From positions 2,301,001 to 2,365,000 of the forward strand of contig NZ_CP116339.1 in NCBI RefSeq assembly GCF_028198165.1: a DNA stretch of 64,000 nt. Reading direction: 5' to 3'. Shown here piece by piece: positions 36,047-46,167 of this stretch. The notes beneath the pieces are model-generated. The model was not told the DNA's origin, made no database searches, and was given only the letters and a program-made list of their open reading frames with translations. The position numbers and the translations under genes were made by a program. The stretch is from Pseudoxanthomonas sp. JBR18. GTDB lineage: Bacteria; Pseudomonadota; Gammaproteobacteria; Xanthomonadales; Xanthomonadaceae. Every line of letters starts with the position of its first letter. The stretch's first letter is position 1.

Positions 36047-36914
36047 TGCGCACGGCCAGCACGCCGTCCAGTGCCAGCTGCGCCTTGAACCCGGCTTTCT
36101 CCAGGCGCCTGACCACTTCGCGCGGGACGTCGCGGCCGCTGGTGAGCTTGTTCGGACTGCCGGTGTAGTGGAACAGCCTGCCGCTGCGCTTGAGCACCCG
36201 CGCCAGCTGGTCGTAGAAGGTCTGGGCGTAGAGCTCTCCGGCGATGCCGAACCGCGGCGGGTCGTGCAGCACCGCGTCGAAGGCCGCATCGGGCAGCGAG
36301 GCGATCTGGGTGGACACATCGCCGTGGATCAGCTGCAGACGTCCGCCCGACTCGGCCGCAGCCGGATCGGGCGACCACGGGTTGAGTGTGCGCAGCCACA
36401 GCACGCTCTCGTTCTTCTCGAAGGACTGGAGCCTCGCCACGCCGGCTTCCAGGCAGCACGCGGCGAAGTAGCCCAGCCCCCCGCAGGTGTCCAGCACGGC
36501 CTTGCCGCGCGGTTCCACCAGGGCGACCTTGCGGCGCGCGTCGTCCAGCGGGGATTCCTTCGAGGTGGGCAGCATCTTGATGCCGTCGATCTCGAAGGTC
36601 GGCACGTTCCATTCGGTCGGCACCAGCTTGATCAACGCGCCCGCAAAGCGCGACACCGGCACGAAGTCCTCGCCGTCGAAGTGATACAGCGTGCGGTCGC
36701 GGGTCTTGTCCGGATACGGATACCGCACGCCATGCCAGTCCCAGCCATCGGCGTGCAGCCGCGCGGTGCCGGTTGAGCGACCGAGATCCAGTGAGCCGGT
36801 CCATTCGGCCAGGCCTGCGTCGCGCGCGGCGCTCAGGGCCTGCGCGGTGGAACGGGTCAGCAGCGGTGCGGTCGAGTGGGGCACGGCGGGGCGGGGCAGC
36901 GATCGGGCCCGCAT
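36042..36914 (-). CDS. class I SAM-dependent methyltransferase (COG2521-like)
   Basis: A 290-residue Rossmann-fold methyltransferase. Motif I is VLDTCGGLGYFAACCLEAG, with a downstream acidic residue (FEKNESV), and the catalytic region reads HDPPRFGIAGELYA, of the DPPR type found in RNA and protein methyltransferases. The N-terminal hundred residues bind substrate (GVRYPYPDKTRDRTLYHFDGE). The target is unknown. It stands alone, convergent with pirin and transcribed toward it. Confidence 0.8.
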   Translation of the reverse strand: MRARSLPRPAVPHSTAPLLTRSTAQALSAARDAGLAEWTGSLDLGRSTGTARLHADGWDWHGVRYPYPDKTRDRTLYHFDGEDFVPVSRFAGALIKLVPTEWNVPTFEIDGIKMLPTSKESPLDDARRKVALVEPRGKAVLDTCGGLGYFAACCLEAGVARLQSFEKNESVLWLRTLNPWSPDPAAAESGGRLQLIHGDVSTQIASLPDAAFDAVLHDPPRFGIAGELYAQTFYDQLARVLKRSGRLFHYTGSPNKLTSGRDVPREVVRRLEKAGFKAQLALDGVLAVRR

Positions 36915-36955
36915 CGTACCGGAGCACGACCGGCCCTGGCGGCCGGTCTGTACGC

Positions 36956-37723
36956 TCAGTCCGCGAGATGGATCGACAGGTCGCGCCTGCCCGGGGCGTG
37001 CTGCTCGGCCAGGGTGTGTCGGTCCGGGTAGTCGCCGCCGTTCTGCGGGCGGAAGCGCAGTGGCGCTTCATCGAACAGGTGGGCGACACGCGTGGTCCAG
37101 GCCGATGTCGCCGCCGCGACGCCCGCCGCGTCCTGCCGCCCGCTGTCATGGAGCGCGAAAGGCGCCAGCACCTGCATGCCGGGATAGAACAGCGTGCCGT
37201 GGGTGATGGGAAACAGCAGCTGGTCCAGACTGCCATTGATGCCGCGCGGGCCGTAGTCCGCGGCCGGGCCACCGATCGACACGGCCAGCAGCGCGCGCTT
37301 GCCGGCAAAGCCGCCCTCGCCGTAGCGGTAGGCATTGCCCGCACCGCGATAGCCGTAGGCCAGGCCGAACGCCCAGACCCGGTCGATCCAGCCTTTCAGG
37401 ATCGCCGGCATGCCGAACCACCACATCGGGAACGCGAGAATCAGCGCATCGGCGGCCTGCAGCTTGCGCTGCTCGCCGGCCACATCGTCGCTCTGGCAGC
37501 CGTTCGCATACGCATGCTCGGATTCGGCGATGAAGGAAAGGCGGCTGGCATCGAGGCGGTCAGGGAAATCCTGCGCGTCGAAGACCGCCTTCCAGCCCAT
37601 GGCATACAGGTCCGAGGTCTGGACCTCGTGGCCCTGCGCGAGCAGCACCTGCTGCGCGGTACGGGCAAGGTGGCTGGTCAACGAGCTGGGTTCGGGATGG
37701 GCGTGGACAATCAGGACATTCAT
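36956..37723 (-). CDS. NAD(P)H:quinone oxidoreductase, flavodoxin-like
   Basis: A 255-residue flavoprotein of the KefF/NQO1-like group. It starts MNVLIVHAHPEPSSLTSHL (FMN/FAD phosphate loop), and shows FPMWWFGMPAILKGWIDRV and GGPAADYGPRGINGSLDQLL, typical of the flavodoxin-like NADPH quinone reductases. It probably reduces quinones by two electrons as a detoxification step. The start at 37723 is fixed by the beginning of the flavodoxin fold. It is divergent from a LysR gene that likely controls it. Confidence 0.88.
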   Translation of the reverse strand: MNVLIVHAHPEPSSLTSHLARTAQQVLLAQGHEVQTSDLYAMGWKAVFDAQDFPDRLDASRLSFIAESEHAYANGCQSDDVAGEQRKLQAADALILAFPMWWFGMPAILKGWIDRVWAFGLAYGYRGAGNAYRYGEGGFAGKRALLAVSIGGPAADYGPRGINGSLDQLLFPITHGTLFYPGMQVLAPFALHDSGRQDAAGVAAATSAWTTRVAHLFDEAPLRFRPQNGGDYPDRHTLAEQHAPGRRDLSIHLAD

Positions 37724-37767
37724 GGCGATGGCCGGTCGGGAGTGAGACGCCACCATAGGAATGCGCT

Positions 37768-37807
37768 CGCTATAGTTGAAATGAATTCTCATGATTCCTG
37801 GTATAGC
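37768..37807. promoter_or_regulatory. divergent promoter region with nested inverted repeats
   Basis: Within the 85-bp gap between the quinone reductase and its LysR partner. A perfect ATGA/TCAT repeat with a four-base ATTC spacer (37781-37792) sits inside a looser GCTATA/TATAGC dyad. LysR proteins bind such dyads, so this is the likely operator. Its exact limits are not resolved. Confidence 0.5.
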
Positions 37808-37808
37808 C

Positions 37809-38711
37809 ATGCACGATCTCAGGCGCCTGGACCTCAACCTGCTGGTGACGCTCGACGCGCTACTGGCCGAGCACAACGTCACCCGCGCCGCGCAGCGCCT
37901 GCATTTGTCCCAGCCCTCGGTCAGCGTTCAGCTGGCTCGCCTGCGCGCGCTGCTGGACGACCCGTTGCTGTTGCCCGGACCACGCGGCATGCGTCCAACC
38001 GCCCGCGCCGATGCCCTGCGCGAGCCGCTGCGCGCCGCGCTGGAAACCTTGGGCCGGGCCATCGCGCCACCGGCACCGTTCGATCCAACCAGCGCCCGCC
38101 AGACCTGGCAGGTGGCCGCGACCGACTACGGCGCGACCACCATCGTGCTGCCGGTGCTGGCGCGTCTGCGGACGGCCGCGCCCGGCACGCGCCTGGCCGT
38201 GCGCGAAATGGTGCCCCAGCACATCACGCGTCAGGCCGAGGCCGGACGGATCGATCTGGCCTTCCATACCGTGGAAGGGGCGCCTGAGGGCCTGCGCCAG
38301 CGCATCCTGTTCGACGAGCGTTACGTGCTGGCCGGCCGCGCCGGCCATCCGGGCCTGAAACGGCGGCCGACGCTGGCCCAGTTCTGCCGACTCGACCATG
38401 TGATCGTCTCGCCCTACGGCGGCGGCTTCCACGGCCCGACCGATGCGGCCCTGGACACGCTGGGGCTCAAGCGCAACGTGGCCCTGTCGGTCCCGCATTT
38501 CCTGTTCGTGCTGTCGGCGCTGGCGTCCACCGATCTGGTGGCGATGTTGCCCGCCCGACTGGCTCACGGGCATCCGGCGCTGCGGGTCGTGGCCGCGCCA
38601 CTGGCGGTCCCCGGCTACCAGATGGCGATGCTGTGGCACGAGCGCGTGCATCGCGATCCCGCGCACCAGTGGCTGCGCGCGCAGATCCTATCCGCCGTGC
38701 AGCCGCGCTAG
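37809..38711 (+). CDS. LysR family transcriptional regulator
   Basis: A 300-residue regulator with the classic beginning MHDLRRLDLNLLVTLDALLAEHNVTRAA and a helix-turn-helix (RLHLSQPSVSVQLARLRALL), then the effector-binding domain. It resembles the NodD/PcaQ-like subgroup in having MHDLRRLDLNLL. It is divergent from the quinone reductase, which is its probable target. The ATG at 37809 gives the canonical N-terminus. Confidence 0.88.
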   Translation: MHDLRRLDLNLLVTLDALLAEHNVTRAAQRLHLSQPSVSVQLARLRALLDDPLLLPGPRGMRPTARADALREPLRAALETLGRAIAPPAPFDPTSARQTWQVAATDYGATTIVLPVLARLRTAAPGTRLAVREMVPQHITRQAEAGRIDLAFHTVEGAPEGLRQRILFDERYVLAGRAGHPGLKRRPTLAQFCRLDHVIVSPYGGGFHGPTDAALDTLGLKRNVALSVPHFLFVLSALASTDLVAMLPARLAHGHPALRVVAAPLAVPGYQMAMLWHERVHRDPAHQWLRAQILSAVQPR

Positions 38712-38990
38712 CGCGTGTTCCTTGCACGTCGGCGGGCGGGTGATCGATGCCTTTTGCCGCGGGCATTACCACCCGCCGATTCTCGATCTTTGGCATCGAA
38801 AGATGATCTGTCGATGGACTGACCGCCTGCGGGTTGCGGCCGCGGCATTGGTGCAAAGTCGTCATCGATCCCCGCACGGGCGACGCGCCGTGGGCGTGGA
38901 ACGTGTAGAGAGGCAAGCGAAGGGGTTCACATTCGCGCGCGATGTTGCGACCCTGAGTCCGCGAGCGGCCGGTTTCCTTGCGTGGGCGTG

Positions 38991-39158
38991 TCAGGCTTGT
39001 GCTTCGGGATGCCGCGCGCGCCATGCGGCGAGGCGTTCGCGATAGCGCGCCAGCTCCTCCGCGTAGAGGTCATACACGCACGGATCGCAGCCGCTGTCGC
39101 AGCAATCGCTGGGGAGCGGCGCCTCTGGCGCCACCGGGCACGGGTCGTGTTCGTCCAT
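38991..39158 (-). CDS. oxidoreductase-like (PF09791-type) small cysteine protein
   Basis: A 55-residue protein matching the short oxidoreductase-like domain: SDCCDSGCDPCVYDLYAEELARY. Five cysteines lie in one compact motif, followed by a helical tail. The MDEHDPCP start at 39158 fits better than the longer upstream frame. The role is unknown; the domain is named from a eukaryotic homology. It is transcribed divergently from the MscS gene. Confidence 0.7.
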   Translation of the reverse strand: MDEHDPCPVAPEAPLPSDCCDSGCDPCVYDLYAEELARYRERLAAWRARHPEAQA

Positions 39159-39217
39159 GCCCCGATTATCCCCGCGCGCCCATCGGCGCACCAACCTTCC
39201 TTCCCATTGGAGACATG

Positions 39218-40351
39218 ATGAACTGGTTGAACGACTACACCGTGCTGGACAACAGCCTGCAGGCCTGGCTGACCGCCACCGGCATCACGGTGCTGATCCT
39301 GATCGTGCTGGCCATCGCCCGGCGGGTGATCGCCAACCGTCTGGGCGCGATCGCCAAGCAGGGCACCACGATCGACCGGGTCTTCGAGTCGCTGGCTTAC
39401 ATGGTGCGCGGCACGCGCACCTGGCTGATGCTGTTCGTGGCCCTGCACTTCGGCCTGCAGGTGCTGCACCTGCCCGAGCGTGCCTACAGCATCGCCGGCA
39501 AGGTGGCGGCGGTCGCGCTGCTGCTGCAGATCGGCGTGTGGGGCACGCGCCAGGTGAAGTTCTGGATCGACGACTACCGCGACCGGGCCACACAGGAAAC
39601 CAATCTCGGCGCCACCACCAGCCTGGGCGCAATTAACTTCATCGGGCTGACCGTGCTGTGGGCACTGGTGCTGCTGACGGTGTTGCAAAGCATCGGCGTG
39701 AACATCACCGCGCTGGTGGCCGGTCTGGGCGTGGGCGGCATCGCGGTCGCCCTGGCGGTACAGAACATCCTGGGCGACCTGTTCGCCTCGCTGTCGATCG
39801 TGATCGACAAGCCCTTCGAGGTGGGCGACTTCGTGGTCGTCGATGCCTTCGCCGGCACCGTCGAACACGTCGGCCTGAAGACCACCCGCCTGCGCGCACT
39901 GAGCGGCGAGCAGCTGGTGTTCGCCAATAGCGACCTGCTGGGCGCGCGCGTGCACAACTACAAGCGCATGCAGACCCGGCGCATCGTGTTCGAGTTCGGG
40001 GTGTTGTATTCGACCCCGCATGACAAGCTGGCGGGCATCCCGGACACGGTCAAGGAGATCCTGGACGGGATCGACAACGCGAACCTGGATCGCTCGCATT
40101 TCAAGGCATTCGGGGCCTCGTCCTACGATTTCGAGACCGTGTACATCATGCAGACGCCGGACTTCAACGCGTACATGGACGTGCAGCAGGCGATCAACCT
40201 GGCCCTTGTGCAGCGCTTCGCCGAGCAGGGCATCGATTTCGCCTTCCCGACCCGCACCATCGACTTCTCCAATCCGCTGACGATTCGCCAGCTGGCCGAC
40301 GAGAAGCAGGAGCGCGAAGCGGCGGGCGCGCAGGCCTCCTCGACCGGCTGA
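39218..40351 (+). CDS. MscS-type mechanosensitive ion channel
   Basis: A 377-residue inner-membrane channel. Several N-terminal helices are followed by the TM3 pore motif GVGGIAVALAVQNILGDLFASL, the beta domain start DKPFEVGDFVVVDAFAGTVEHVGLKTTRLR and the C-terminal vestibule (RRIVFEFGVLYST). Members release solutes upon hypo-osmotic shock. Two adjacent ATGs occur; the one at 39218 has GGAG at five bases and is preferred. Confidence 0.9.
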   Translation: MNWLNDYTVLDNSLQAWLTATGITVLILIVLAIARRVIANRLGAIAKQGTTIDRVFESLAYMVRGTRTWLMLFVALHFGLQVLHLPERAYSIAGKVAAVALLLQIGVWGTRQVKFWIDDYRDRATQETNLGATTSLGAINFIGLTVLWALVLLTVLQSIGVNITALVAGLGVGGIAVALAVQNILGDLFASLSIVIDKPFEVGDFVVVDAFAGTVEHVGLKTTRLRALSGEQLVFANSDLLGARVHNYKRMQTRRIVFEFGVLYSTPHDKLAGIPDTVKEILDGIDNANLDRSHFKAFGASSYDFETVYIMQTPDFNAYMDVQQAINLALVQRFAEQGIDFAFPTRTIDFSNPLTIRQLADEKQEREAAGAQASSTG

Positions 40352-40622
40352 GGGCAGCCCCCGTCCAGGCCCGACGCCGGTGGGCCTGGACCAAGCCCGG
40401 TCGCGGGTAGGGGACTCGACGGCAATGCCGGAGTCGAGGCGAAGCGCGATCACATGGTCGATGTGCTGGCGTGCGGAGGCGGGACACGCAAGCGCATTTT
40501 CCGTCATCGCGTCGGTTCGCCTTCGCTGCGCCGGGTGCATGTGGCGGGCGCCTTGGGCAGAATAGGGCGCTCGTCATGTCTGCGCCGGAGTCTGCGCGGG
40601 CACCGTCCCTGCAGGAACCCCC

Positions 40623-42098
40623 ATGTCCTTCGTCCGATCCGAACTGGCGCAATGGCGCCACAAGCCCGTGCGCGAGCTGCTGGCTGGCGCCGTGGCCACC
40701 TTTGCGCTGATCCCCGAAGTCATCGCGTTTTCCTTCGTGGCCGGCGTCGATCCGCAGGTGGGGCTGTATGCCTCGTTCGTGATCGCCATCGTGATCGCCT
40801 TCGCTGGCGGTCGTCCGGCGATGATCTCGGCGGCGGCCGGCTCGGTCGCGCTGGTGGCCGCGCCGCTGGTGGCCAGCCACGGGCTGAACTACCTGCTGGC
40901 TGCGGGTGTGCTGGCCGGTCTGATCCAGATCGTGTTCGGCCTGCTGCGGCTGGGGGCGCTGATGCGCTTTGTCAGCTCCTCGGTGCGCACGGGCTTTGTC
41001 AACGCGCTGGCGGTGCTGATCTTCAGCGCGCAGCTGCCGCAGCTGGCCGGGGCCACCCCGGCGACCTGGGTGATGCTGGCGCTGGGCCTGCTGATCATCT
41101 ACGGCCTGCCGCGCGTGCCACTGCCTGGCGTCAAGGTCATTCCTTCTCCGCTGATCTGCATCGTGGTCCTGACTCTGATCGCGCAGGGCATGGACCTGCC
41201 GCTGAAGACCGTGGCCGACTTGGGCAAGCTGCCCAGCAGCCTGCCTGGCTGGCACGGCATCACCGTGCCGCTGGACCTGGCCACGCTGCAGGTGATCGCC
41301 GGCCCGGCCCTGGCCATCGCCATGGTCGGCCTGCTGGAATCGATGATGACCGCGCGCGTGGTCGATGAGCTCACCGACAGCCCCAGCAGCAAGAACCGCG
41401 AGTGCACCGGGCTGGGCCTGGCCAACATCGGCGCCAGCCTGTTCGGCGGCATCGCCGGCTGCGGCATGATCGGCCAGACCGTGGGCAACGTGAAATACGG
41501 CGGGCGTGGGCGGTTGTCCACGGCGTTTGCCGGCGTGTTCCTGCTGGTGCTGATGGTGCTGCTGAAGGATTGGGTCTCCCGGGTGCCGGTGGTGGCGCTG
41601 GTCTCGATCATGGTGATGGTCTCGGCCTCCACCTTCGACTGGGGCTCGCTGCGCAAGCTCATCGAGCATCCGCGCCTGTCGAGCATCGTGATGCTCTCCA
41701 CCGTGGCCGCGACCTTGATCTCGCACGATCTGTCGCTGGGTGTCGGCCTGGGGGTGCTGCTCAGCGCACTGTTCTTCGCCTGGAAGGTCGGTGGTGCATT
41801 CCATGTCGAGCATGACGCGTCGAGCGGCAGCGACGGCGTGGTGGCGCACCGCTACCGGGTGCGCGGGCCGGTTTTCTTCGCTTCGGCCGATGCGTTCATC
41901 GACACCTTCGATCCGCGCGAGGCCGAGAACAGTCCGGTGGAACTGGATGTCTCCGACGCCCGCTTCTGGGATGTCACCGCGCTGGCGGCGCTGGACAAGG
42001 TCAGCGAGCGCTTTGCCCATCACGGGTGCCAAGTACACGTGACCGGCCTGGACCAGCGTGCGCTGTTGCCGGATGGGGCCGAGGAGATCGCTGGTTAG
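40623..42098 (+). CDS. SulP family anion transporter with STAS domain
   Basis: A 491-residue SulP (SLC26-like) protein, probably moving sulfate, bicarbonate or other anions. Ten or more helices include the signature SFVAGVDPQVGLYASFVIAIV and GVFLLVLMVLLKDWVSRVP. The C-terminal STAS domain is present (VELDVSDARFWDVTALAALDKV). Substrate is not decidable. It is monocistronic with a hairpin beyond its stop. Confidence 0.9.
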   Translation: MSFVRSELAQWRHKPVRELLAGAVATFALIPEVIAFSFVAGVDPQVGLYASFVIAIVIAFAGGRPAMISAAAGSVALVAAPLVASHGLNYLLAAGVLAGLIQIVFGLLRLGALMRFVSSSVRTGFVNALAVLIFSAQLPQLAGATPATWVMLALGLLIIYGLPRVPLPGVKVIPSPLICIVVLTLIAQGMDLPLKTVADLGKLPSSLPGWHGITVPLDLATLQVIAGPALAIAMVGLLESMMTARVVDELTDSPSSKNRECTGLGLANIGASLFGGIAGCGMIGQTVGNVKYGGRGRLSTAFAGVFLLVLMVLLKDWVSRVPVVALVSIMVMVSASTFDWGSLRKLIEHPRLSSIVMLSTVAATLISHDLSLGVGLGVLLSALFFAWKVGGAFHVEHDASSGSDGVVAHRYRVRGPVFFASADAFIDTFDPREAENSPVELDVSDARFWDVTALAALDKVSERFAHHGCQVHVTGLDQRALLPDGAEEIAG

Positions 42099-42121
42099 GC
42101 CATTTGCCCAATCAATTGAAA

Positions 42122-42146
42122 GAGCCCTCGATCACATCGAGGGCTC
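42122..42146. terminator. 10-bp terminator hairpin between convergent genes
   Basis: GAGCCCTCGA and TCGAGGGCTC around a five-base TCACA loop. On the minus strand it is followed by TTTCAATT, so it terminates the cysteine-peptide gene and likely the SulP gene. Confidence 0.7.
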
Positions 42147-42168
42147 CGCTTCAGGGTGCTCGCGCTAA

Positions 42169-42462
42169 TCAACCAGTGACCATGGCGGCCAAAGGCGTGC
42201 GAGGTGGAGTTCTGGAAGGCGAGGTCGGGCCGAGACTCTCTGGTTTGACGATTCCAAGAGCGCCCTCAGAAATGAGCTCAACTGGACACCACCTCAGGCA
42301 GACCGCATAACGGGTCTCGCAGTCTGTATTCCCTGCTGCGACGCAGGCTTGATACGCGGGGACGCACGAATTGCAGTTCGGGATAGCCAATGATTCTTCA
42401 GAAAAGGCAAGGGATGCGATTGCGGTGAGCGTCAGACTGCCGGCGAGAAGGCTAAATTTCAT
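42169..42462 (-). CDS. small exported six-cysteine protein, hypothetical
   Basis: A 97-residue secreted protein. The signal peptide ends around SEESLA, then the mature N-terminus holds six cysteines with spacing C-x2-C-x6-C-x7-C-x6-C-x3-C (PNCNSCVPAYQACVAAG, NTDCETRYAVCLRWC). The last 35 residues are Pro/Ser/Thr-rich. It has a strong AAGGAGA ribosome site. The cysteine lattice looks built for three disulfides in a helical hairpin. I do not recognise a family; a bacteriocin-like or metal-binding role would be guesswork. Confidence 0.72.
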   Translation of the reverse strand: MKFSLLAGSLTLTAIASLAFSEESLAIPNCNSCVPAYQACVAAGNTDCETRYAVCLRWCPVELISEGALGIVKPESLGPTSPSRTPPRTPLAAMVTG

Positions 42463-42640
42463 CCTGATATCTCCTTAACCGCTCCGTCATTGGAGCAGCC
42501 CGAGATTGATGCAAATCCCGGGGCTTATCTGTGATCCGCTGCAAGATACGCGTGTTCTCATCCCGGGGCTTAGCGGTACACGCGATGCTCACATGCGTGA
42601 GTGACAGATGCACTCAAGCGTACTGAATAGGGCAATTTGA

Positions 42641-43572
<932 letters not shown>

Positions 43573-43646
43573 GCCAAGGCGGTCGCCCCTATCGAGAGCC
43601 GACCGCAATACGTGCGGGGTGCGTACCGCACGATGCCGACGGGCGC

Positions 43647-43979
43647 TCAGTACCCCAGGGCTTCGGCGATCAGCCCGGTCGCAACCTCGACCAAGAGATA
43701 CCGGTCATCGACCGGACGGACCCAGCGATAACCGCGCGGCGGCGGCGCCAGGTGATATTCGCGGTAGTCCACGTAGTAGCCGTCGTAGTCCCCGCGCGGC
43801 AGATGCTCGCCGCGCTTCCAGGCCTGCTTCTGCCAGCCCAAGTGCTTGCCATTGTCATGGCGCCCTTGAGCCTTGGGGTTGTGGCCATTGCCGTGACCAT
43901 GGCCCTGGGCCATGGCCGGGGAGGCGGCCAGCGCTGCGGTGCACAGCAGCAGGCCGGCAAGTGTCGTGCGTGCGGTCAT
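43647..43979 (-). CDS. RcnB family exported protein
   Basis: A 110-residue periplasmic protein with a signal peptide, a His/Gly-rich head (GHGHGNGHNP) and the RcnB core HLPRGDYDGYYVDYREYHLAPPPRGYRWVRPVDDRYLLVEVATGLI. The E. coli relative modulates nickel and cobalt efflux by RcnA, so metal homeostasis is plausible. AAGGAGG precedes the ATG. It stands alone. Confidence 0.82.
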   Translation of the reverse strand: MTARTTLAGLLLCTAALAASPAMAQGHGHGNGHNPKAQGRHDNGKHLGWQKQAWKRGEHLPRGDYDGYYVDYREYHLAPPPRGYRWVRPVDDRYLLVEVATGLIAEALGY

Positions 43980-44461
43980 TCCGCGTCCTCCTTGCGGCTT
44001 AGGTGCACAGGACCCTAGGCAGTTCGACGTGAACCCCGGGTGCAGCCACGCTCGGGACAAAGCGCGTGGTCATGGGTCAGGCGCGTGGCTTGAGGTGGCC
44101 GATGGCTGGGCCGATCCGCCAAACGGTGTCTCATGGCCGGGCGCATGCCGAGATGCGCGGACCGGCAAGCGCCAGGGCCAGCAGGGCATGGGTCCAGGTC
44201 CGATGCGGGACAGCACGGGACATGTGCTTGGTCGATCGTGCTTTCCCCTGCGTCGCTGCTGCCGAACCGCTTCGCCGCATGTTGCAGGGTGTCATGGCGT
44301 TGCGGGACAGCCTGCTCATCGGGCGGCGGATCGGCGTGACAGGATGCCGGCCCCGCGTGCCCGTGCCACCACCGGCATCGCCCGTTGCGACGGGCGCGCG
44401 GCGTGATGGATCCATTCCTGCAGGCATTCCCGGCCATCGGCCGGTCAAAAGGAGAGATTGC
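43980..44461. other. 482-bp gene-free divergent region
   Basis: No supported gene. It separates the divergent RcnB-like and GH64 genes and so holds both promoters, which I cannot pin down. The AGGAG ribosome sites of both genes lie at its ends. Confidence 0.5.
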
Positions 44462-46012
44462 ATGCAACGTATCGCATCGTGGTTGATGGCCAGTTTGGCC
44501 CTATTGTTGCTGGGCGCATGGCTTCCGCAGGCGCGCGCCCAGAGTGCGGCCGACTACACCCAGGGCGTGACCGTGTCCGGCACCACCGGCACGATCTGGT
44601 TCGCGCCGACCGGCGGCATGACGTCCTGGGTGGACGTGCACTACGCGCTCAATGGCGGCGCCCAACAAAACCTGCGCATGAGCTACAACGCCGGCAACGG
44701 GCATTACGAAACCACCGTGGCTCCGGTCAATGCCGGCAACACCCTCGATTACTTCTTCACTTACAACAAGGGCAACCCGGCCTACGACAGCGCGCACTAT
44801 CAGTTCACTGCCGGGACCGACGCGGGCACCGATCCGCCGGGCGACGATGGGGGGAATGCGGGTGGCAGCTGGAATGGCCAGACCACCTTCCATATCGTCA
44901 ACCAGACCAATGGCCATTGGGCCGATGCGGACGTGTACTGGGCGATCATCGGCAAGGACTGGAACACTGGGCAGTTCGTCCATGTGGATGCCAGCGGCAA
45001 CCTGGTCCCGATGGCGGTCGGCGACAACGGGGCGCTGACCAAGAACGGTGAGGGTTATACCAACTACTTCCACACCCTGGCTCAGTCCAGCCAGGTGACC
45101 ATCCCGCCACTGGATTCGGCGCGCATCCTGTTCTCGGTCGGTTCGCCGATGTACATCAAGGTCCTCATCGACGGCGACGGCAACCTGGGCTATGCCGGAG
45201 CCAACATCGAGAACGCCTCCGACCCGAACATCGATGTGTACTTCGACTTCGGCGAGATGGCGATCCTGCCGCCGGGCGACCCGCAGCAGGGGATCTTCGT
45301 CAACACCACGCGGGTGGACCACTTCGGCTTTCCGCTCAAGCTGCGGGTGCAGGGGTTGGGCGGCTTCGACCAGACCGTGGGCGAGCCGTTGACCGAGTCG
45401 CGTGATGCGATCTTCTCCGCGTTCCAGGCCGCCGCACCGGCGCCGTTCGTGTCGCTGGCGCAGGCGCCGTACGCGCCTTACCGCATCGTGGCCCCGGCGC
45501 ATGCCAGCTTCAACGCCGGTGGCGCCAACGGCAACTACCTGCAGTCCTACATCGACGCGATCTGGGCGCGGTATCGCAACGAGGACTTGGTGTTCACGTT
45601 GCAGAACCTGGGCACCTTCCACGGGCGGGTCAGCGGCAACACCTTCGTGTTCACCGGCGGCAACGCCAATGGCACGTACTACATCAATGGGCTACCGACG
45701 ACCTCGGAGGTGTTCCTGGGCAACGGCCTGTTCAACGATCCCAACGGCGCCAGCAACGTCGATGTGCAACTGCAGATCCAGGCGCAGATCTCGGCGGCGA
45801 TCAACCGTCATGTGCTGGAAACGCCGTCGCTGTGGTACGACCAGCCCTCGCATTACCCCGCCGGGCAGGCCGCCAACTGGTATGCGAAGTTCTGGCACGA
45901 CCATGGCATCAACGCATTGGCCTATGGCTTCTCGTACGACGATGTGGGCGACTTCAGTCCCTCGCTGCACACCAGCGCACCGACCGACGTGACCTTCACG
46001 ATCGGCTGGTAA
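44462..46012 (+). CDS. GH64 beta-1,3-glucanase with N-terminal CBM56-like module
   Basis: A 516-residue secreted enzyme. The signal peptide (MQRIASWLMASLALLLLGAW) is followed by a CBM56-like module at about 27-118 (TQGVTVSGTTGTIWFAPTGG and MSYNAGNGHYETTVAPV), a Gly/Asp linker and a GH64 catalytic domain (about 135-510; TTFHIVNQTNGHWADADVYW, SPMYIKVLIDGDGNLGYAG, NTTRVDHFGFPLKLRVQG). GH64 enzymes release laminaripentaose from beta-1,3-glucan, and CBM56 binds the same polymer. The ATG at 44462 has AGGAGA upstream. Together with the trehalase downstream it points to feeding on fungal walls. Confidence 0.88.
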   Translation: MQRIASWLMASLALLLLGAWLPQARAQSAADYTQGVTVSGTTGTIWFAPTGGMTSWVDVHYALNGGAQQNLRMSYNAGNGHYETTVAPVNAGNTLDYFFTYNKGNPAYDSAHYQFTAGTDAGTDPPGDDGGNAGGSWNGQTTFHIVNQTNGHWADADVYWAIIGKDWNTGQFVHVDASGNLVPMAVGDNGALTKNGEGYTNYFHTLAQSSQVTIPPLDSARILFSVGSPMYIKVLIDGDGNLGYAGANIENASDPNIDVYFDFGEMAILPPGDPQQGIFVNTTRVDHFGFPLKLRVQGLGGFDQTVGEPLTESRDAIFSAFQAAAPAPFVSLAQAPYAPYRIVAPAHASFNAGGANGNYLQSYIDAIWARYRNEDLVFTLQNLGTFHGRVSGNTFVFTGGNANGTYYINGLPTTSEVFLGNGLFNDPNGASNVDVQLQIQAQISAAINRHVLETPSLWYDQPSHYPAGQAANWYAKFWHDHGINALAYGFSYDDVGDFSPSLHTSAPTDVTFTIGW

Positions 46013-46167
46013 GCCCTGCCGCGTCCGCATGCCGATTCGGCCATGCGGAGGTGTTTGACGACGCGGGTCTTCAAGCGGAGGCCCGCGTCGCCGTGCCGGC
46101 GCGTGGTGCAATGCATCATGCGTGAGGGTGGGCCGAGCCTTGCCTGAGGCGCACGGAGGGCTGGCCG

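Noticed and set aside
35059..37344. Long minus-strand frame spanning doxX, pirin, methyltransferase and quinone reductase
   Set aside because: It runs through several verified genes and terminators, so it cannot be a real gene.
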